Notes: generated by a model not told the origin, from the letters alone. A DNA stretch of 64,000 nt from Thraustochytrium sp. TN22 (GCA_013306675.1 JABLUY010000208.1:1-64000); one strand, 5' to 3'; counted from the first letter of the stretch, positions 53,919-63,382 are shown. Translations and numbers: made by a program.

Positions 53919-55248
53919 TTACTTCGCCCCGCGGCGAGCCTTGACGGCCTCGGCGATCTTGTGCAGGACCGTGGCGGTGGTGTCAAAGTCAATGCAGGCA
54001 TCGGTGACGGAGACGCCACGCTTGAGCGTGGAGAGGTCAGTCTCGCCGGGCTGGAGCGCCTGCTTGCCCTCGCAGAGGTGGGACTCGATCATGAGGCCGA
54101 TGATGGACTTGTTGCCGGCGGCGATCTGCTCGCTGACCTTCTCGGCGACGCTCGGCTGGTTCTTGTGGTCCTTGTTGGAGTTGCCGTGGCTGCAGTCGAT
54201 CATGATGCGCGGCTGCAGCTTGTTCTTCTCCATCTTGGCCTGGGCCTCGTCGACGAAGGAGGTGTCGAAGTTGGGGCCGCTCGAGCCGCCGCGGAGGATG
54301 ATGTGGCAGCCCAGGTTGCCCTTGGTGTGCACGATGGCGGCCACGCCCTGCTTGGTGACGGAGAGGAAGGAGTGCGGGTTCTTGGCAGACTTGCAGGCGT
54401 CAATGGCCACCTGCACGTCGCCGCTGGTGGCGTTCTTGAACCCAACCGGGCACGAGAGGCCAGAGGCCAGCTCGCGGTGCACCTGGGACTCGGTGGTGCG
54501 CGCGCCGATGGCGCCCCAGGACACGAGGTCGGCCAGGAACTGCGGCGAGATGGTGTCGAGGAACTCGACGCCGCACGGCAGGCCGAGCTCGTTCACCTCG
54601 AGCAGGAACTGGCGCGCGATGCGCAGGCCCTTGTTGATCTTGAACGAGCCGTCCAGGTCCGGGTCGTTGATGAGGCCCTTCCAGCCCACGGTCGTGCGCG
54701 GCTTCTCAAAGTACACGCGCATGATCACCACGAGCTCGTTCGCCACCTCCTTGGCCAGCGGCGCCAGCTTCTGCGCGTACTCGCGGCAGGCCTCCACGTC
54801 GTGCACGGAGCACGGGCCGACCACGACGATCACGCGATCATCCTCGCCCTGCACCACGGCGTGCACGGCCTCGCGGCTCGCGCCCACGTGGCCCACCACC
54901 TCGTCGCTCGCGTTCACGTCCTCAATCAGGCACGCCGGCGGGATGAGCGAGCTCAGGAAGTCAATCCGCACGTCGTCCACCTTCTTGGCGCGCGACTCCG
55001 ACAGCCTGTGGCCCAGCGCCTCCGTCAGTCCTCCGCGTTCTGCCTCGCCATCGCGCCGGCGTGCGCGCGGGCGTGCACGCCCACACGCGCGACAGCCGCC
55101 ACCACGTGCATGCTTGCCTGCCTGCCTGCCTGCCTGCATGCACACGCCACGCCGGCGCCGCTCGCTGCCGCGCCGCAACTCACCGCCGCCGCTTGCTCAT
55201 CTCCTGGCGCGACGCGTCGCCCACCACGGCCGCCCCGTTCTCCGCCAT
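53919..55248 (-). CDS. 3-deoxy-D-arabino-heptulosonate 7-phosphate (DAHP) synthase, type I, two exons
   Basis: First enzyme of the shikimate pathway, joining phosphoenolpyruvate and erythrose 4-phosphate. Exon 2 (53919-55005) carries the type I fold: VVGPCSVHD, MRVYFEKPRTTVGWKGLIND, GARTTESQVHRELASGLSCP, VGFKNATSG, LRGGSSGPNF and IDCSHGNSNKDHKNQ. Exon 1 (55184-55248) encodes MAENGAAVVGDASRQEMSKR and one further arginine plus two bases. Joining them gives a 383-residue protein that runs straight into LSESRAKKVDDVRIDFLSSL, the usual start of AroF/G/H and Aro3/4 proteins. Without splicing the upstream frame is Arg/Gly-rich and has no family resemblance. The sequence resembles the feedback-regulated enzymes of bacteria, fungi and oomycetes. 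No transit peptide is seen, so the pathway is likely cytosolic. Confidence 0.92.
55006..55183 (-). other. Intron in DAHP synthase
   Basis: A 178-base intron inferred from the need to join the two coding parts. The donor is CG|GTGAGT and the acceptor is CCACAG|G. A CTGAC branch-point-like element lies about 20 bases before the acceptor. It interrupts the codon after the second base. The intron contains a GGCA tetranucleotide tract. Confidence 0.8.
55112..55139. repeat. (GCCT)n tetranucleotide tract inside an intron
   Basis: Five to six GCCT units, the complement of the GGCA tracts elsewhere, lying within the inferred DAHP synthase intron. Confidence 0.88.
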
Positions 55249-56044
55249 CCTGCCGCCGCCCGTCTCGCCGCCGCCCTCCTCCGCCGCGCCGCACTTGCGC
55301 TTCTGCTCGCCGCGCCGCCGCTCTGCTGGCGCGGGCAGGAACCTGTGGCTCCGGCGCGCCCGCCGCCGCCGGCAGGCCGCGCCGCGCGCAGCGCCGCGGC
55401 GGCGGGCTCCCGGTCGACCTGGCCTGGCGCGCCTTGCCTGCCCGCCCTGCAGCGGCCTGGCCAGGCCCGGCCTGGCCTGGCCGGCGCCGGGCGCGGCCGT
55501 GGCCGTGGCCGCGGCGGCGGCGGGCTCCGGCTCGGAGCGCGGCTACTAGTAGCTCAGCGGTGGTATGTATTTATTCCCTTTGCGAAGCTGGCTGCGACGC
55601 AGGACCTCCGAAGCGTGCAGCGCGGAGGCGCGCGGGAGGCCGGCGGGGAGGCTGCGTGCCAGTTGGAGCGGGGTGAGATGACGAGAGCGGCGGTGCCAAG
55701 GCGCGCGTGCACGCAGTCGCTGGGCATGTGCGAGGCGCGCATGATCTCCTTGTACGGGTCACTCACTCGCTCACTGTCATCAGGGGTGAAGATGCCAGAG
55801 ATCGTGGGCGCGTGCCGATGTAGCTCTTTGCTTTACTGTTATAGAGTGAGCTGAGATGACGTTTGTCGTCGTCGGCCTGGGCCTCCGAGATGCGGGGGTA
55901 CTCGGGCGCGCAGTGGTTGGGCAGCAGGTGCGAGACCAGCATCTCCTTGTTGCAGTCAAATGATGCCAGAGTCCGCGACCAGGACGAGCTGCTGCGCGAT
56001 GGGCCCTGGCGCCGATGAGAGTTCGTTGGTGATTGGTCTATTTG
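55249..56044. other. Intergenic region between DAHP synthase and lipase genes
   Basis: Holds the DAHP synthase promoter in very GC-rich sequence, then AT-richer DNA. It also contains a duplicated fragment of the lipase 3' end, listed separately. No intact gene is seen. Confidence 0.45.
55862..56010 (-). pseudogene. Partial duplicate of the lipase gene 3' end
   Basis: Plus-strand phrases GGCCTGGGCCTCCGAGATGC, GTTGGGCAGCAGGTGCGAGA and CATCTCCTTGTTGCAG follow the same order as GGCCTGGGCCTCAGGGATGC, GTTGGGCAGGTGCGAGACGA and CATCTCCTTGGAGAGG at 56060-56135. GACCAGGACGAGCTGCTGCG matches GACCGGGACGAGCTGCGCGG further on. This is a diverged tandem copy of the last 40 or so codons of the lipase gene, lying immediately downstream of it on the same strand, and it is broken. 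Confidence 0.75.
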
Positions 56045-57958
56045 TCAGATGACGAGGGGGTCGTCCTCGGCCTGGGCCTCAGGGATGCAGGCGTGCGCGT
56101 AGTAGTTGGGCAGGTGCGAGACGAACATCTCCTTGGAGAGGATGATGGTGCCAAAGTCCGTGACCGGGACGAGCTGCGCGGTGTCCAGGGTTTGGGACAT
56201 GCGGGGGATGTGCCAGACGTTGCCGGGCGGGTAGAGCTTGAAGTTGCCGTGCGCCGCGGCGACCACCTCCTCGTAAATGGGCTTGAGCTGGCGGTACAGG
56301 CGGTTGGGCGAGAGCTGCGGGTCCGCGGCGGCAGCCAGCACGGTCTTGGTGAGCTCGCTGCGCGCGCAGTAGGCGATGGAGTCGCGCAAGTCGCAGAAGC
56401 TGCCGAGGCTCAGCCGCGGCACCACGTCGTCGGAGAGGACGACGTTGTGGATCTTCTCCTTGGCAAAATCCGAGTCGGCCAGGTCCAGCGACACGCTGCA
56501 CGGCGAGGCGACGCCCACGCACTGCGCGGTGCAGAGCACCGGGTGCGAGGCCCAGCGGATCGTCAACAGCGTGGCGACCGCCGCGCCCAGGGAGTGGCCC
56601 ACAATGTAGAGCTGGTACCCCGGGTTGGCCTGCACGGCTGCAATGAGGTCATCTTCCACCTCGTGCGCCAGCGCCAACGCGGCGCGCTTAAAGCCCAGGT
56701 GCGTGCGGTGAGTGCTGGTCCCCTCCTGCTCCGCGTCGGCCGTCGACTTGGCGCGGTGCAGCGCGGGCGATGGCGGCGGCGGCATCGCATCCTCGGCGTC
56801 GTCGTCAGCCGCCGCCGACCGCGTGCCGCCGCCGTCACCCCCGTCCATTCGCGAGGTCCACTGCTGCAGCGAGGTTTGCAGCGTGAGCAGGTCGCCACGC
56901 GAGTTCAGATTCGACCGCATGTCACGCAGCGCGTGGCTCAGGTTGCGGAAGATGCCCTCCAGCTCGCTTTCGCCGCCCTCCCCCCCGGCCGCATCCAAGG
57001 CCTCCCAGAGCGCTTGCGGCCCACCACCCGCGACGGCAGCCGCCGCCGAAGCCTCCTCCTCCTCCTCCTCCTCCATCGCCTCCTCCCCCGCGTCCGCCGC
57101 CGCCTGAGCCGCCACCAAGTCCCGCGTGGAAATGTGCGACATGAGCTCCACATCATCCGCGACCAGGTCCGTCACCACGTCCTGGAGCCGGAACGAGCCG
57201 CGGATCGCGAGAATCACCTCCTGGTCCTCGTGGTCCACGAGCAAAAAGAACCCCGGCCGGTAGAGGTTTCCCAGGACGTGCGTGCGCCAGTCGCTCCGGA
57301 GCACCTCCTTGGACGTGTCCTGGTCGCGCGCGCCCGTGAGCGTCTGCAGCACCTCCCTGTCTGTCTCGACCCGGCCGATAAAGTCCAGGAACTTGGAACC
57401 GCGCTGGCCGTAGGCGGCGAACGCGAAGCGTGTCATCTTGTTGAAGAGCGCCAGCGGCGGCTGCGGCCGCCGGTTTGCACTCAGCCGCCGGATCATGCTG
57501 CGCAGTCCGCTGCGCCGCCTCAAGCTCGTTGAACTGCCGCCCAGCACCACGGCCTGCAGCGTCGCGTACGCCTTGCCGGCATCGAAGAGCTCCTGCGCTG
57601 GCACATCGAGAATCTCGCTCGACAGCCGCGTCGCCAGCCGCAGCATGCTCACCAGCGCCTCGGCCGTCATGTCCACCTCACTTTGCGAGAGCACGGCGTT
57701 GTGTGCCGCTCGCGTCGTGGCGCCCACCAGGTCGGCGGCCAGCTGCGCCACGTCCAGCTGCGCCTGCTGCGTCATGCGCTCCATCGGCCCATGCAGCACG
57801 GCGCGCGCCACGGACACCGTCACCGTGACGGCCATGCGGGCGACGCTCTCCAGCGCGCGCACGCGCCTGCTCGGCGACGACAGCGCCTCCGTCAGAGCCG
57901 AGTCGCCTTCCTCGTCCGCGCGCTCCTCCCCATCACGCTCCCAGGCCTCCTCCTCCAT
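56045..57958 (-). CDS. Class 3 lipase (diacylglycerol lipase-like)
   Basis: A 637-residue alpha/beta-hydrolase of the lipase class 3 family. The nucleophile elbow is GHSLGAAVATLL, with Ser456 as catalytic serine. Before it come VILAIRGSFRLQDVVTDLVA, the conserved GT/GS-x-S-x-x-D-x-x-x-D core strand, and ALALAHEVEDDLIAAVQANP. A later VLSDDVVPRLS carries the probable acid, and the YPPGNVWHIPR segment is typical of diacylglycerol lipases. Residues about 1-130 are helical, and a Glu/Ala/Gly low-complexity insertion separates the two core parts. No signal peptide or clear membrane span is seen, so an intracellular lipid-signalling or storage-lipid role is plausible. The ATG at 57958 starts an acidic leader; the open frame before it is Arg-rich. 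Confidence 0.87.
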   Translation of the reverse strand: MEEEAWERDGEERADEEGDSALTEALSSPSRRVRALESVARMAVTVTVSVARAVLHGPMERMTQQAQLDVAQLAADLVGATTRAAHNAVLSQSEVDMTAEALVSMLRLATRLSSEILDVPAQELFDAGKAYATLQAVVLGGSSTSLRRRSGLRSMIRRLSANRRPQPPLALFNKMTRFAFAAYGQRGSKFLDFIGRVETDREVLQTLTGARDQDTSKEVLRSDWRTHVLGNLYRPGFFLLVDHEDQEVILAIRGSFRLQDVVTDLVADDVELMSHISTRDLVAAQAAADAGEEAMEEEEEEEASAAAAVAGGGPQALWEALDAAGGEGGESELEGIFRNLSHALRDMRSNLNSRGDLLTLQTSLQQWTSRMDGGDGGGTRSAAADDDAEDAMPPPPSPALHRAKSTADAEQEGTSTHRTHLGFKRAALALAHEVEDDLIAAVQANPGYQLYIVGHSLGAAVATLLTIRWASHPVLCTAQCVGVASPCSVSLDLADSDFAKEKIHNVVLSDDVVPRLSLGSFCDLRDSIAYCARSELTKTVLAAAADPQLSPNRLYRQLKPIYEEVVAAAHGNFKLYPPGNVWHIPRMSQTLDTAQLVPVTDFGTIILSKEMFVSHLPNYYAHACIPEAQAEDDPLVI

Positions 57959-58961
57959 CTCTCTTCCCCTGGCCGCCTGCCTGCTCGCTTGCCAGCTGCT
58001 GCGTCTTGGGGTGCTACTCGTGCTCGTACCTGCCTGCCGCACGCGCCGCCGAGCCGAGTACCTGCCCCGCGACCCGCTTCTCGCTGCGGCCAGCCGCGGG
58101 CCTCCGCTGCGCGGGACGTGCCTGCGCGACCGCGCGTGGTCGCAGAGCCCCCCCTTGCCTTCGCCGGCGCCCGGCCTGCGCGCGAGCTCCACGCTCCGCG
58201 GTTGGGCTCTGCTGCACGTGTCGCGCCCGGACTGGGCCTCGCCTCGCCTCTGCCTGCACTGGCAGTGGCGGCCTGGCGGGTCTGCGCACAGTGTCGGCGC
58301 GTGTCACATCGCACGCACACACATCATCGCTTCCACGAACTGACCGGCCAGCACCTCATGCACAACAATCTGCGCTTGCGGGCGCTTGCGGTCTGCTCGC
58401 GGTCTGCGCAGTCCGAGTCTGGGCAAGAGCATTTCACGGGCGGGTGGGTGAACGGACGGCGTGAGTTCAAGCCGGGCGAGCCAACCCCTTTCTGGAGGTC
58501 GAGGTCCATCACCTGGGCGGTCGCGAGCAGGAGCCATCAGATCGAATCTGGTGACTTGTCAGGGCCGCGGGGCTCGGTCGATGCGACGAACGAGCGAGCG
58601 AGCGAGCGAGCGAGCGAGCGAGCGAGGCGAAGCTGGGTCGAAAGAGGTCGACGAGGGCCCGCCTTTGACGAGGTTGAGAAAAAGGCCCGGAAAGCGGCAG
58701 AGAAAATGCCTTGACAGGGAGACAATAATGATCGGGTCGGCCATTGGGCGCCTGGCGGATCGCAAAGAATCACAGACCTCCTCAAATCAGAGTTCACAAG
58801 CCTAAGAAAGCTAAGGGTTGCTCGTCAGGCGTCTCGCGGCGCTCTCAGACGCCAAGCGCGTCCTGCCGCGCTGATGTTCTGATCAGCGGGCGTCCTGACA
58901 TGCTCATGCTCTTGAGCTCTAGCACTGTCGCTGGGCAAGCCCTAGCTAGGCCTAACTCACA
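57959..58961. other. Intergenic region, lipase promoter side
   Basis: About 1 kb upstream of the lipase ATG and downstream of the bS16 gene. It has a (GAGC)n run at 58591-58625 and CTAG-rich sequence near 58914-58950. No gene is seen. Confidence 0.45.
58591..58625. repeat. (GAGC)n tetranucleotide tract
   Basis: Eight to nine GAGC units in non-coding DNA upstream of the lipase gene. Confidence 0.92.
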
Positions 58962-59318
58962 TCAGAGGAGGCCGAGCTTCTTGCAAATCAAGACGGGGTC
59001 CTGGCCGTTCTCCTTGATCTCCTTCTTGCTCAGGATCTTGTTGGGCGAGAAGCGGCGCGGCGCGGGGGGCGTGATACCATACTGGCCCAGAAGGTAGCTC
59101 ACGCGGTCCGACGGCTGCGCGCCCTCGCTCAGCCAGTACTTGACGCGGTCCTCCTTGAGACGCAGGTCGCGCAGGCCGTCCTTGTCCGGCAGCGGGTTGT
59201 ACGTGCCGACAATGTCCACGAACTTGCCGTCGCGGGGGGCGCGCGCGTCGGCCGCCACGATGCGGTAGTACGGCCGGTGCCGCCGCCCGAAGCGCTGCAG
59301 GCGGAGCCGCAGCGGCAT
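58962..59318 (-). CDS. Ribosomal protein bS16, probably mitochondrial
   Basis: A 118-residue bacterial-type S16 protein. It starts MPLRLRLQRFGRRHRPYYRI and continues VAADARAPRDGKFVDIVGTY, NPLPDKDGL and VKYWLSEGAQPSDRVSYLLG, all typical of the family. The C-terminal extension (RRFSPNKILSKKEIKENGQD) is slightly longer than in bacteria. With no sign of a plastid in the window, this is most likely the mitochondrial small-subunit protein MRPS16. As in other eukaryotes the basic N-terminus of S16 may itself serve for import. The ATG at 59318 is the conserved start of the family. Confidence 0.92.
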   Translation of the reverse strand: MPLRLRLQRFGRRHRPYYRIVAADARAPRDGKFVDIVGTYNPLPDKDGLRDLRLKEDRVKYWLSEGAQPSDRVSYLLGQYGITPPAPRRFSPNKILSKKEIKENGQDPVLICKKLGLL

Positions 59319-59417
59319 TTTGCTGGTTTCTTTCTGCTCTTTCTGTCTGCCTGTCGCCGGGCGCGCCGCGCCGCGCCGCAGGAGCCGCCGTACGGGAGCA
59401 CGGGCCTCCGCGCGCCG

Positions 59418-59464
<47 letters not shown>

Positions 59465-59881
59465 CGTCCCGCGTGCGCGAGACGCCCCGGACGTCGTCCT
59501 TTTGCGCAGCGCTGCGCTCGTGGTCGCAGCGCCGCAGCGCCTTTTTATTGCGGTTTCGCCAGCAAAAAACAGGCGCAAGCGCGCGGAAACGGCGTATTCT
59601 CGACCTCGACTCAGCTCAGGCTCACAGTCAGGCACTGATTCAGGCTCTGTGCGGCCGCGGCGGCGCCAAGCCTGCGGGCAAGGTGGACGAGAACGGAGTT
59701 TTGATCAAGAGAGACAGAGAAAAGAAGGTGGTGTCAAATTGGGGCTTTTCACTCAAGGTGCGGGTGGGAGGACACGACGAGCATTGCTCGCCAGCGCTCG
59801 CGCAGCGCTCGCCAGCGCTCGCCAGCCTCCAAGGCTGGCGAGGTCTCTCCAAACGCCGAGCTGGCGCGGTGCAGTCAGGCT
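59319..59881. other. Intergenic region between bS16 and NSUN-like genes
   Basis: Holds the bS16 promoter and the 3' end of the NSUN-like gene. A CCG run lies at 59418-59461. A short phrase CAGCGCTCGC repeats three to four times near 59795-59825. No gene is seen. Confidence 0.45.
59418..59461. repeat. (CCG)n microsatellite
   Basis: About fourteen CCG triplets roughly 100 bases upstream of the bS16 start codon. Confidence 0.92.
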
Positions 59882-61057
59882 CTACTCGCGTCGGAGGAGT
59901 GCCCAGAAGAGAGGACCCCAACCTTGGCTGAGATCCGGAAGGACGATGAGTCCGTGGCGCGTGGCCTCGAGCACCACGCCGGCGGCCTGCAGGTCGTCGC
60001 CGGCACCGCAGACGGCAGCGGCCTCATCAGGGTCGACAACAGAAACGGGGAACTTCTTGCGGCAGCGCGCGAGGGTAGCCTCGATGACTCCGTCGTTCTC
60101 CTCGGGAGACAGCGCGCAGGTGGCGTAGACCACGAGGCCGCCGGGGCGAGTCGCGTGCAGCGCGCCGGAGAGCAGGCCGGCCTGGCGCGTCGCGAGAGCT
60201 CGCGGCCGGCGCGGGTTCCAGCGCGCCATCTCGTCCGGCTTGGCCACCAGGTGGCGGTCGGCCGAGCAGGGCACGTCCGCGAGGACGCGGTCGAAGGCGG
60301 CGGGCATGAGCGAGCCGAACGCAAAGCCCTTGTGGCCGAGCACGGCGACACGCTGGCGTCGGTGCGTCGGCACATAGTCGAGGAGCACCTGCTTGAGGCG
60401 GCTACGGCGCGTGGGCGAGACGTCGTTAAGCACGAGGCGGCCGCCCGCGGCCGAGCCGCCAGGAGCGCCATGGAGACGGCCTTCGAGCACGAGCGACTTC
60501 CCCCCCGGCGCCGCGCACATGTCCAAGACGGCGTGGCCGGGCTGCACGTCGAGCGCGCTGGCGGCCAGCACGCTGGCCAAGTCAAGCGGGTAGTAATCCT
60601 TGCGGCCCTCGTCCCCGAGGGCGGGCGCCGGCTTGGGCAGGCGTGCGTCGGGCGCGGCGGCCAGGGCGCAGCCCAGCGCCGGCAGGCGCGCGACCTCGCC
60701 CTTGAAGCCGCGGCTGCGCCAGCCGCGCTCCAGTGCGTCGGCGTCCACGTTCTGCAGCAGTGCCGCCGCGCGCGCTGGCTGGGCCAGCGCCGCGCGCAGG
60801 CCCGAGGCGCCGTCCCAGCGCGCCGCGCCGTACACGGCGCGCATGGCCGCCTCGTACGCCGCCATGCGCCTCCAGGCCCGCCCGCGAAGCGCCGCCCCGA
60901 GCCAAGCGCCCGCCCCGCGCGCCGCGCCGCCCGCGAAGCCCCGCGCCGCGCCGCGCCGCGCAGCGCCGCGCAGCGCAGCGCAGCGGGAAGGGAGCGGGCG
61001 ACGGAAGCGTCGACGGGCTCTGCGTGCGGCGCAGAGCCGCGGAGTCATGCACGGCAT
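59882..61057 (-). CDS. NSUN3/NSUN4-like RNA 5-methylcytosine methyltransferase, probably mitochondrial
   Basis: A 391-residue member of the NOL1/NOP2/Sun family. The SAM site is VLDMCAAPGGKSLVLEG. Motif IV is FDRVLADVPCSADRHL and motif VI is VVYATCALSPEENDGVIEAT. The Pro-Cys and Thr-Cys cysteines are the conserved pair used in catalysis and product release. DYYPLDLASVLAASALDVQP and the short protein size match the NSUN3/NSUN4/NSUN2-like mitochondrial branch, which methylates small-subunit rRNA or tRNA-Met. With the ATG at 61057 the first 60 residues (MPCMTPRLCAARRARRRFRR and more Ala/Arg) form a good mitochondrial presequence. The alternative ATG at 60865 removes it. The gene is divergent to the COQ8/ADCK gene, with 162 bases between starts. 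Confidence 0.88.
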   Translation of the reverse strand: MPCMTPRLCAARRARRRFRRPLPSRCAALRGAARRGAARGFAGGAARGAGAWLGAALRGRAWRRMAAYEAAMRAVYGAARWDGASGLRAALAQPARAAALLQNVDADALERGWRSRGFKGEVARLPALGCALAAAPDARLPKPAPALGDEGRKDYYPLDLASVLAASALDVQPGHAVLDMCAAPGGKSLVLEGRLHGAPGGSAAGGRLVLNDVSPTRRSRLKQVLLDYVPTHRRQRVAVLGHKGFAFGSLMPAAFDRVLADVPCSADRHLVAKPDEMARWNPRRPRALATRQAGLLSGALHATRPGGLVVYATCALSPEENDGVIEATLARCRKKFPVSVVDPDEAAAVCGAGDDLQAAGVVLEATRHGLIVLPDLSQGWGPLFWALLRRE

Positions 61058-61219
61058 GGCGATGCAGAGGCTCAACCGGCCGCGCGCGCGCTCGGGGCGG
61101 GCCCGCTCGCTGGCAGACAGGCTCGCTCGCGAGCAGGCAGGCAGGCAGGCTGGCTGGCAGGCCGGCACGCAGGCTGGCTGGCTGGCTGGCGCGCTCGCAG
61201 GACGGGCGAGCCGTCCGCC
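61058..61219. promoter_or_regulatory. Short bidirectional promoter between two mitochondrial genes
   Basis: Only 162 bases separate the divergent starts of the NSUN-like and COQ8/ADCK genes. They include a (GGCA)/(GGCT) tetranucleotide run at about 61134-61190. The two genes almost certainly share promoter elements. Confidence 0.55.
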
Positions 61220-62989
61220 ATGGTGCTGCGCTGCGCGCTGGGCGCGGGCCTGGGGCGCCCTGGCCGCGAGGGCCCGCTGCGCCTCGCGCGGGCGCCGCGA
61301 CCGCTCGCGGCGCTGTCCACGGCGGCAGCGGCGGCGGCGGGGAGGACGCAGACAGGGGCGGCGGCGCGAGCCGCGCCGAGAGGTCCCGCACGAGCGCGGA
61401 GAGTGCTGCTGGGCGCCGTCGGCGTCACGGGCACGGCCGGCGCGCTGGGCGGCGTCACGGCGTGCTGGGCGTACGCGGGGGGCGAGGCCGAGCTGCTGTC
61501 GCTGAGCGATGAAGGCCTTCCGCTCACGTACGACGTGGAGGCCATCCAGAGATTCTGGAATGCGCACCTGCGCGTGGTGTTCTGGCGCATGTGCGAGATT
61601 GCGCGCTGCGTGCTGCCCTTCGTCGCGCGCACCTACTTGGACCAGCGGCACGGCAGGCTAGCGTCCGAGGAGGCGCAGGTTCAGCGCGCCACGGAGCTGC
61701 GCGAGCTGCTCACACGGCTGGGCCCCACCTTCATCAAGTTTGGCCAGATGCTCTCGACGCGGCCTGACCTGCTGCCGCAGACTGCGCTCTCCGAATTGCA
61801 GCAGCTCTGCGACGCGGTGCCCTCCTTCCCGACGCCGCTGGCGCGCCAGATCGTGCGCGAAGAGCTCGGCGACCGCGGGCTGGCCTCCTTCCAGGATTTC
61901 ACCGACAACACCGTCCCGATCGCGGCGGCCAGTCTCGGCCAGGTGTACAAGCTCCAGTTGCAGAACGGCCGCGACGTGGCCGTCAAGGTGCAGCGCCCCG
62001 ATATGGCGCGCTTCGTCTCGCTGGACCTGTACATTATGCGCTGGTACAGTCGCGCCGTGGAGGCCTTCAAGGCAGGGCTCATGCGCGTCGGCGTGCTCAC
62101 GCCTCGCCGCCAGTACGACGTCAACATGATCGACTGCTTCGCCAAAGGTAGCTATAGAGAGCTCGACTACGAGAACGAAGCGCGCAACCAGGAGTTCTTC
62201 CGCAGCGAGCTCGTGCCTCGCATGGGCGGCAAGGTGCGCATCCCAGACGTGGAGTGGGAGCTCACCTCGCGCAAGGTCCTCACCACGGAGTGGATTCACG
62301 GCAAGCAGCTCGTCAAGTCGGACCCAGAGACCATCAAGCGGCTCACGCCCGTGGGCGTAGAGTGCTTCCTCAAGCAGATCCTTGAACTCGCGATCAGCCA
62401 CGGCGACCCGCACGCCGGCAACCTGCTCGTCGACAAGCGCGGTCGCCTCGTGCTCATCGACTTTGGCCTCTGCGTCGAGGTCCCAGCGCCCGACATGCGT
62501 ACCATGACGCGCGCCGTCTTGCACCTCATGCAGGGCGACGTCCCGGGCCTTGTAGACGACGCGGTCGACCTGGGCTTTCTCGAGCCCGGCATCGACCGTG
62601 TAGCGGTGCTCGGCGACCTGCAGCGCGTCTTCGAGGAGAGCCAGATGGACGCCTCCTCGCTCGTGCCGGGCCGCTATCGCGCCGTCGAGGGCCGCCGCCG
62701 CAAAATCAAGGAGGTCTCGAACGAGCTCAACGGCATTTTCTTCCGCTACCCCTTCCTCGTGCCGGACTACTTTGCGCTCCTCACCCGCGCCCTCATCGTG
62801 CTCGAGGGCATCGCCGTTGTCGGCGATCCTGACTTTGACATCTTCTCCGCCGCCTACCCTTATGCGCTACGCCGCAGTGCCCAGGTCTTCGACCGCGCCG
62901 ACCTCCTCGAGCTCTCCCGCGGCGTCGCCAAGGTCGCTGGCGGCGGCAAGTACGCCTGGTACGACCCAAGGGCGTGGCTTGGGTGGTAG
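61220..62989 (+). CDS. COQ8/ADCK (ABC1/UbiB) atypical kinase
   Basis: A 589-residue ABC1/UbiB protein. The family KxGQ motif is KFGQMLSTRPDLLP (Lys173, Gln176). The Ala-rich loop is PIAAASLGQVYKLQLQNG, the nucleotide-binding lysine is in DVAVKVQRPD, the catalytic loop is ISHGDPHAGNLLVDKRG and the metal site is LIDFGLC. These features mark an atypical kinase-like ATPase that in COQ8 supports coenzyme Q biosynthesis. The N-terminal 60 residues (MVLRCALGAGLGRPGREGPL and Arg/Ala-rich) form a likely mitochondrial presequence, and VLLGAVGVTGTAGALGGVTA is a probable membrane helix, as in COQ8 and ADCK1. Lacking a clear COQ8-type KIGQ/AAAS pairing, it could equally be an ADCK1/ADCK5 relative. The ATG at 61220 begins the presequence; earlier open frame is artefactual. 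Confidence 0.9.
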   Translation: MVLRCALGAGLGRPGREGPLRLARAPRPLAALSTAAAAAAGRTQTGAAARAAPRGPARARRVLLGAVGVTGTAGALGGVTACWAYAGGEAELLSLSDEGLPLTYDVEAIQRFWNAHLRVVFWRMCEIARCVLPFVARTYLDQRHGRLASEEAQVQRATELRELLTRLGPTFIKFGQMLSTRPDLLPQTALSELQQLCDAVPSFPTPLARQIVREELGDRGLASFQDFTDNTVPIAAASLGQVYKLQLQNGRDVAVKVQRPDMARFVSLDLYIMRWYSRAVEAFKAGLMRVGVLTPRRQYDVNMIDCFAKGSYRELDYENEARNQEFFRSELVPRMGGKVRIPDVEWELTSRKVLTTEWIHGKQLVKSDPETIKRLTPVGVECFLKQILELAISHGDPHAGNLLVDKRGRLVLIDFGLCVEVPAPDMRTMTRAVLHLMQGDVPGLVDDAVDLGFLEPGIDRVAVLGDLQRVFEESQMDASSLVPGRYRAVEGRRRKIKEVSNELNGIFFRYPFLVPDYFALLTRALIVLEGIAVVGDPDFDIFSAAYPYALRRSAQVFDRADLLELSRGVAKVAGGGKYAWYDPRAWLGW

Positions 62990-63382
62990 GGAGACGAGCT
63001 CGCCACTTGACCACCTGTAGTAATCTACAATGAACCAACTAAGGGACTCAAACGAACGCCCTGGCTATCAGCCGCTACAGCGTGCAGCGTTGAGGCATCC
63101 GACTGTTGGTCTGCGCGCCAATGGAAGAAGGGACAGATCAACCCTCCGCGCGTGCACGTGATCTGCGCAGATTCACGCACCTTTTGCTCGCGCGCAGGGC
63201 CAGCCTGCATTCTCCCTTCCCGCTTGTCTGGCGCTTCGAGCCTTCGAAAACCGCAGCATGCGCGCGCGCACAAGCATACCCGCGCGCCAAGCATGCGCAA
63301 GGAAGGCCTCCAACACCTCACGTGAGCAGTTTCATCGCGATGCGCCCTCCGTCAAAGCGTATGTGTTCATGGATTTATACTT
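62990..63382. other. Convergent 3' intergenic region
   Basis: Between the ABC1 kinase gene and a convergent partial gene at the window end. It is AT-richer than coding DNA and probably holds both 3' UTRs. No gene is seen. Confidence 0.4.

Noticed and set aside
53174-54019. Long open frames on both strands over the satellite, encoding regular 20-residue repeats
   Set aside because: They exist because a 20-bp unit without stops cycles through every frame. The peptides have no conserved features and overlap each other and the DAHP synthase end.
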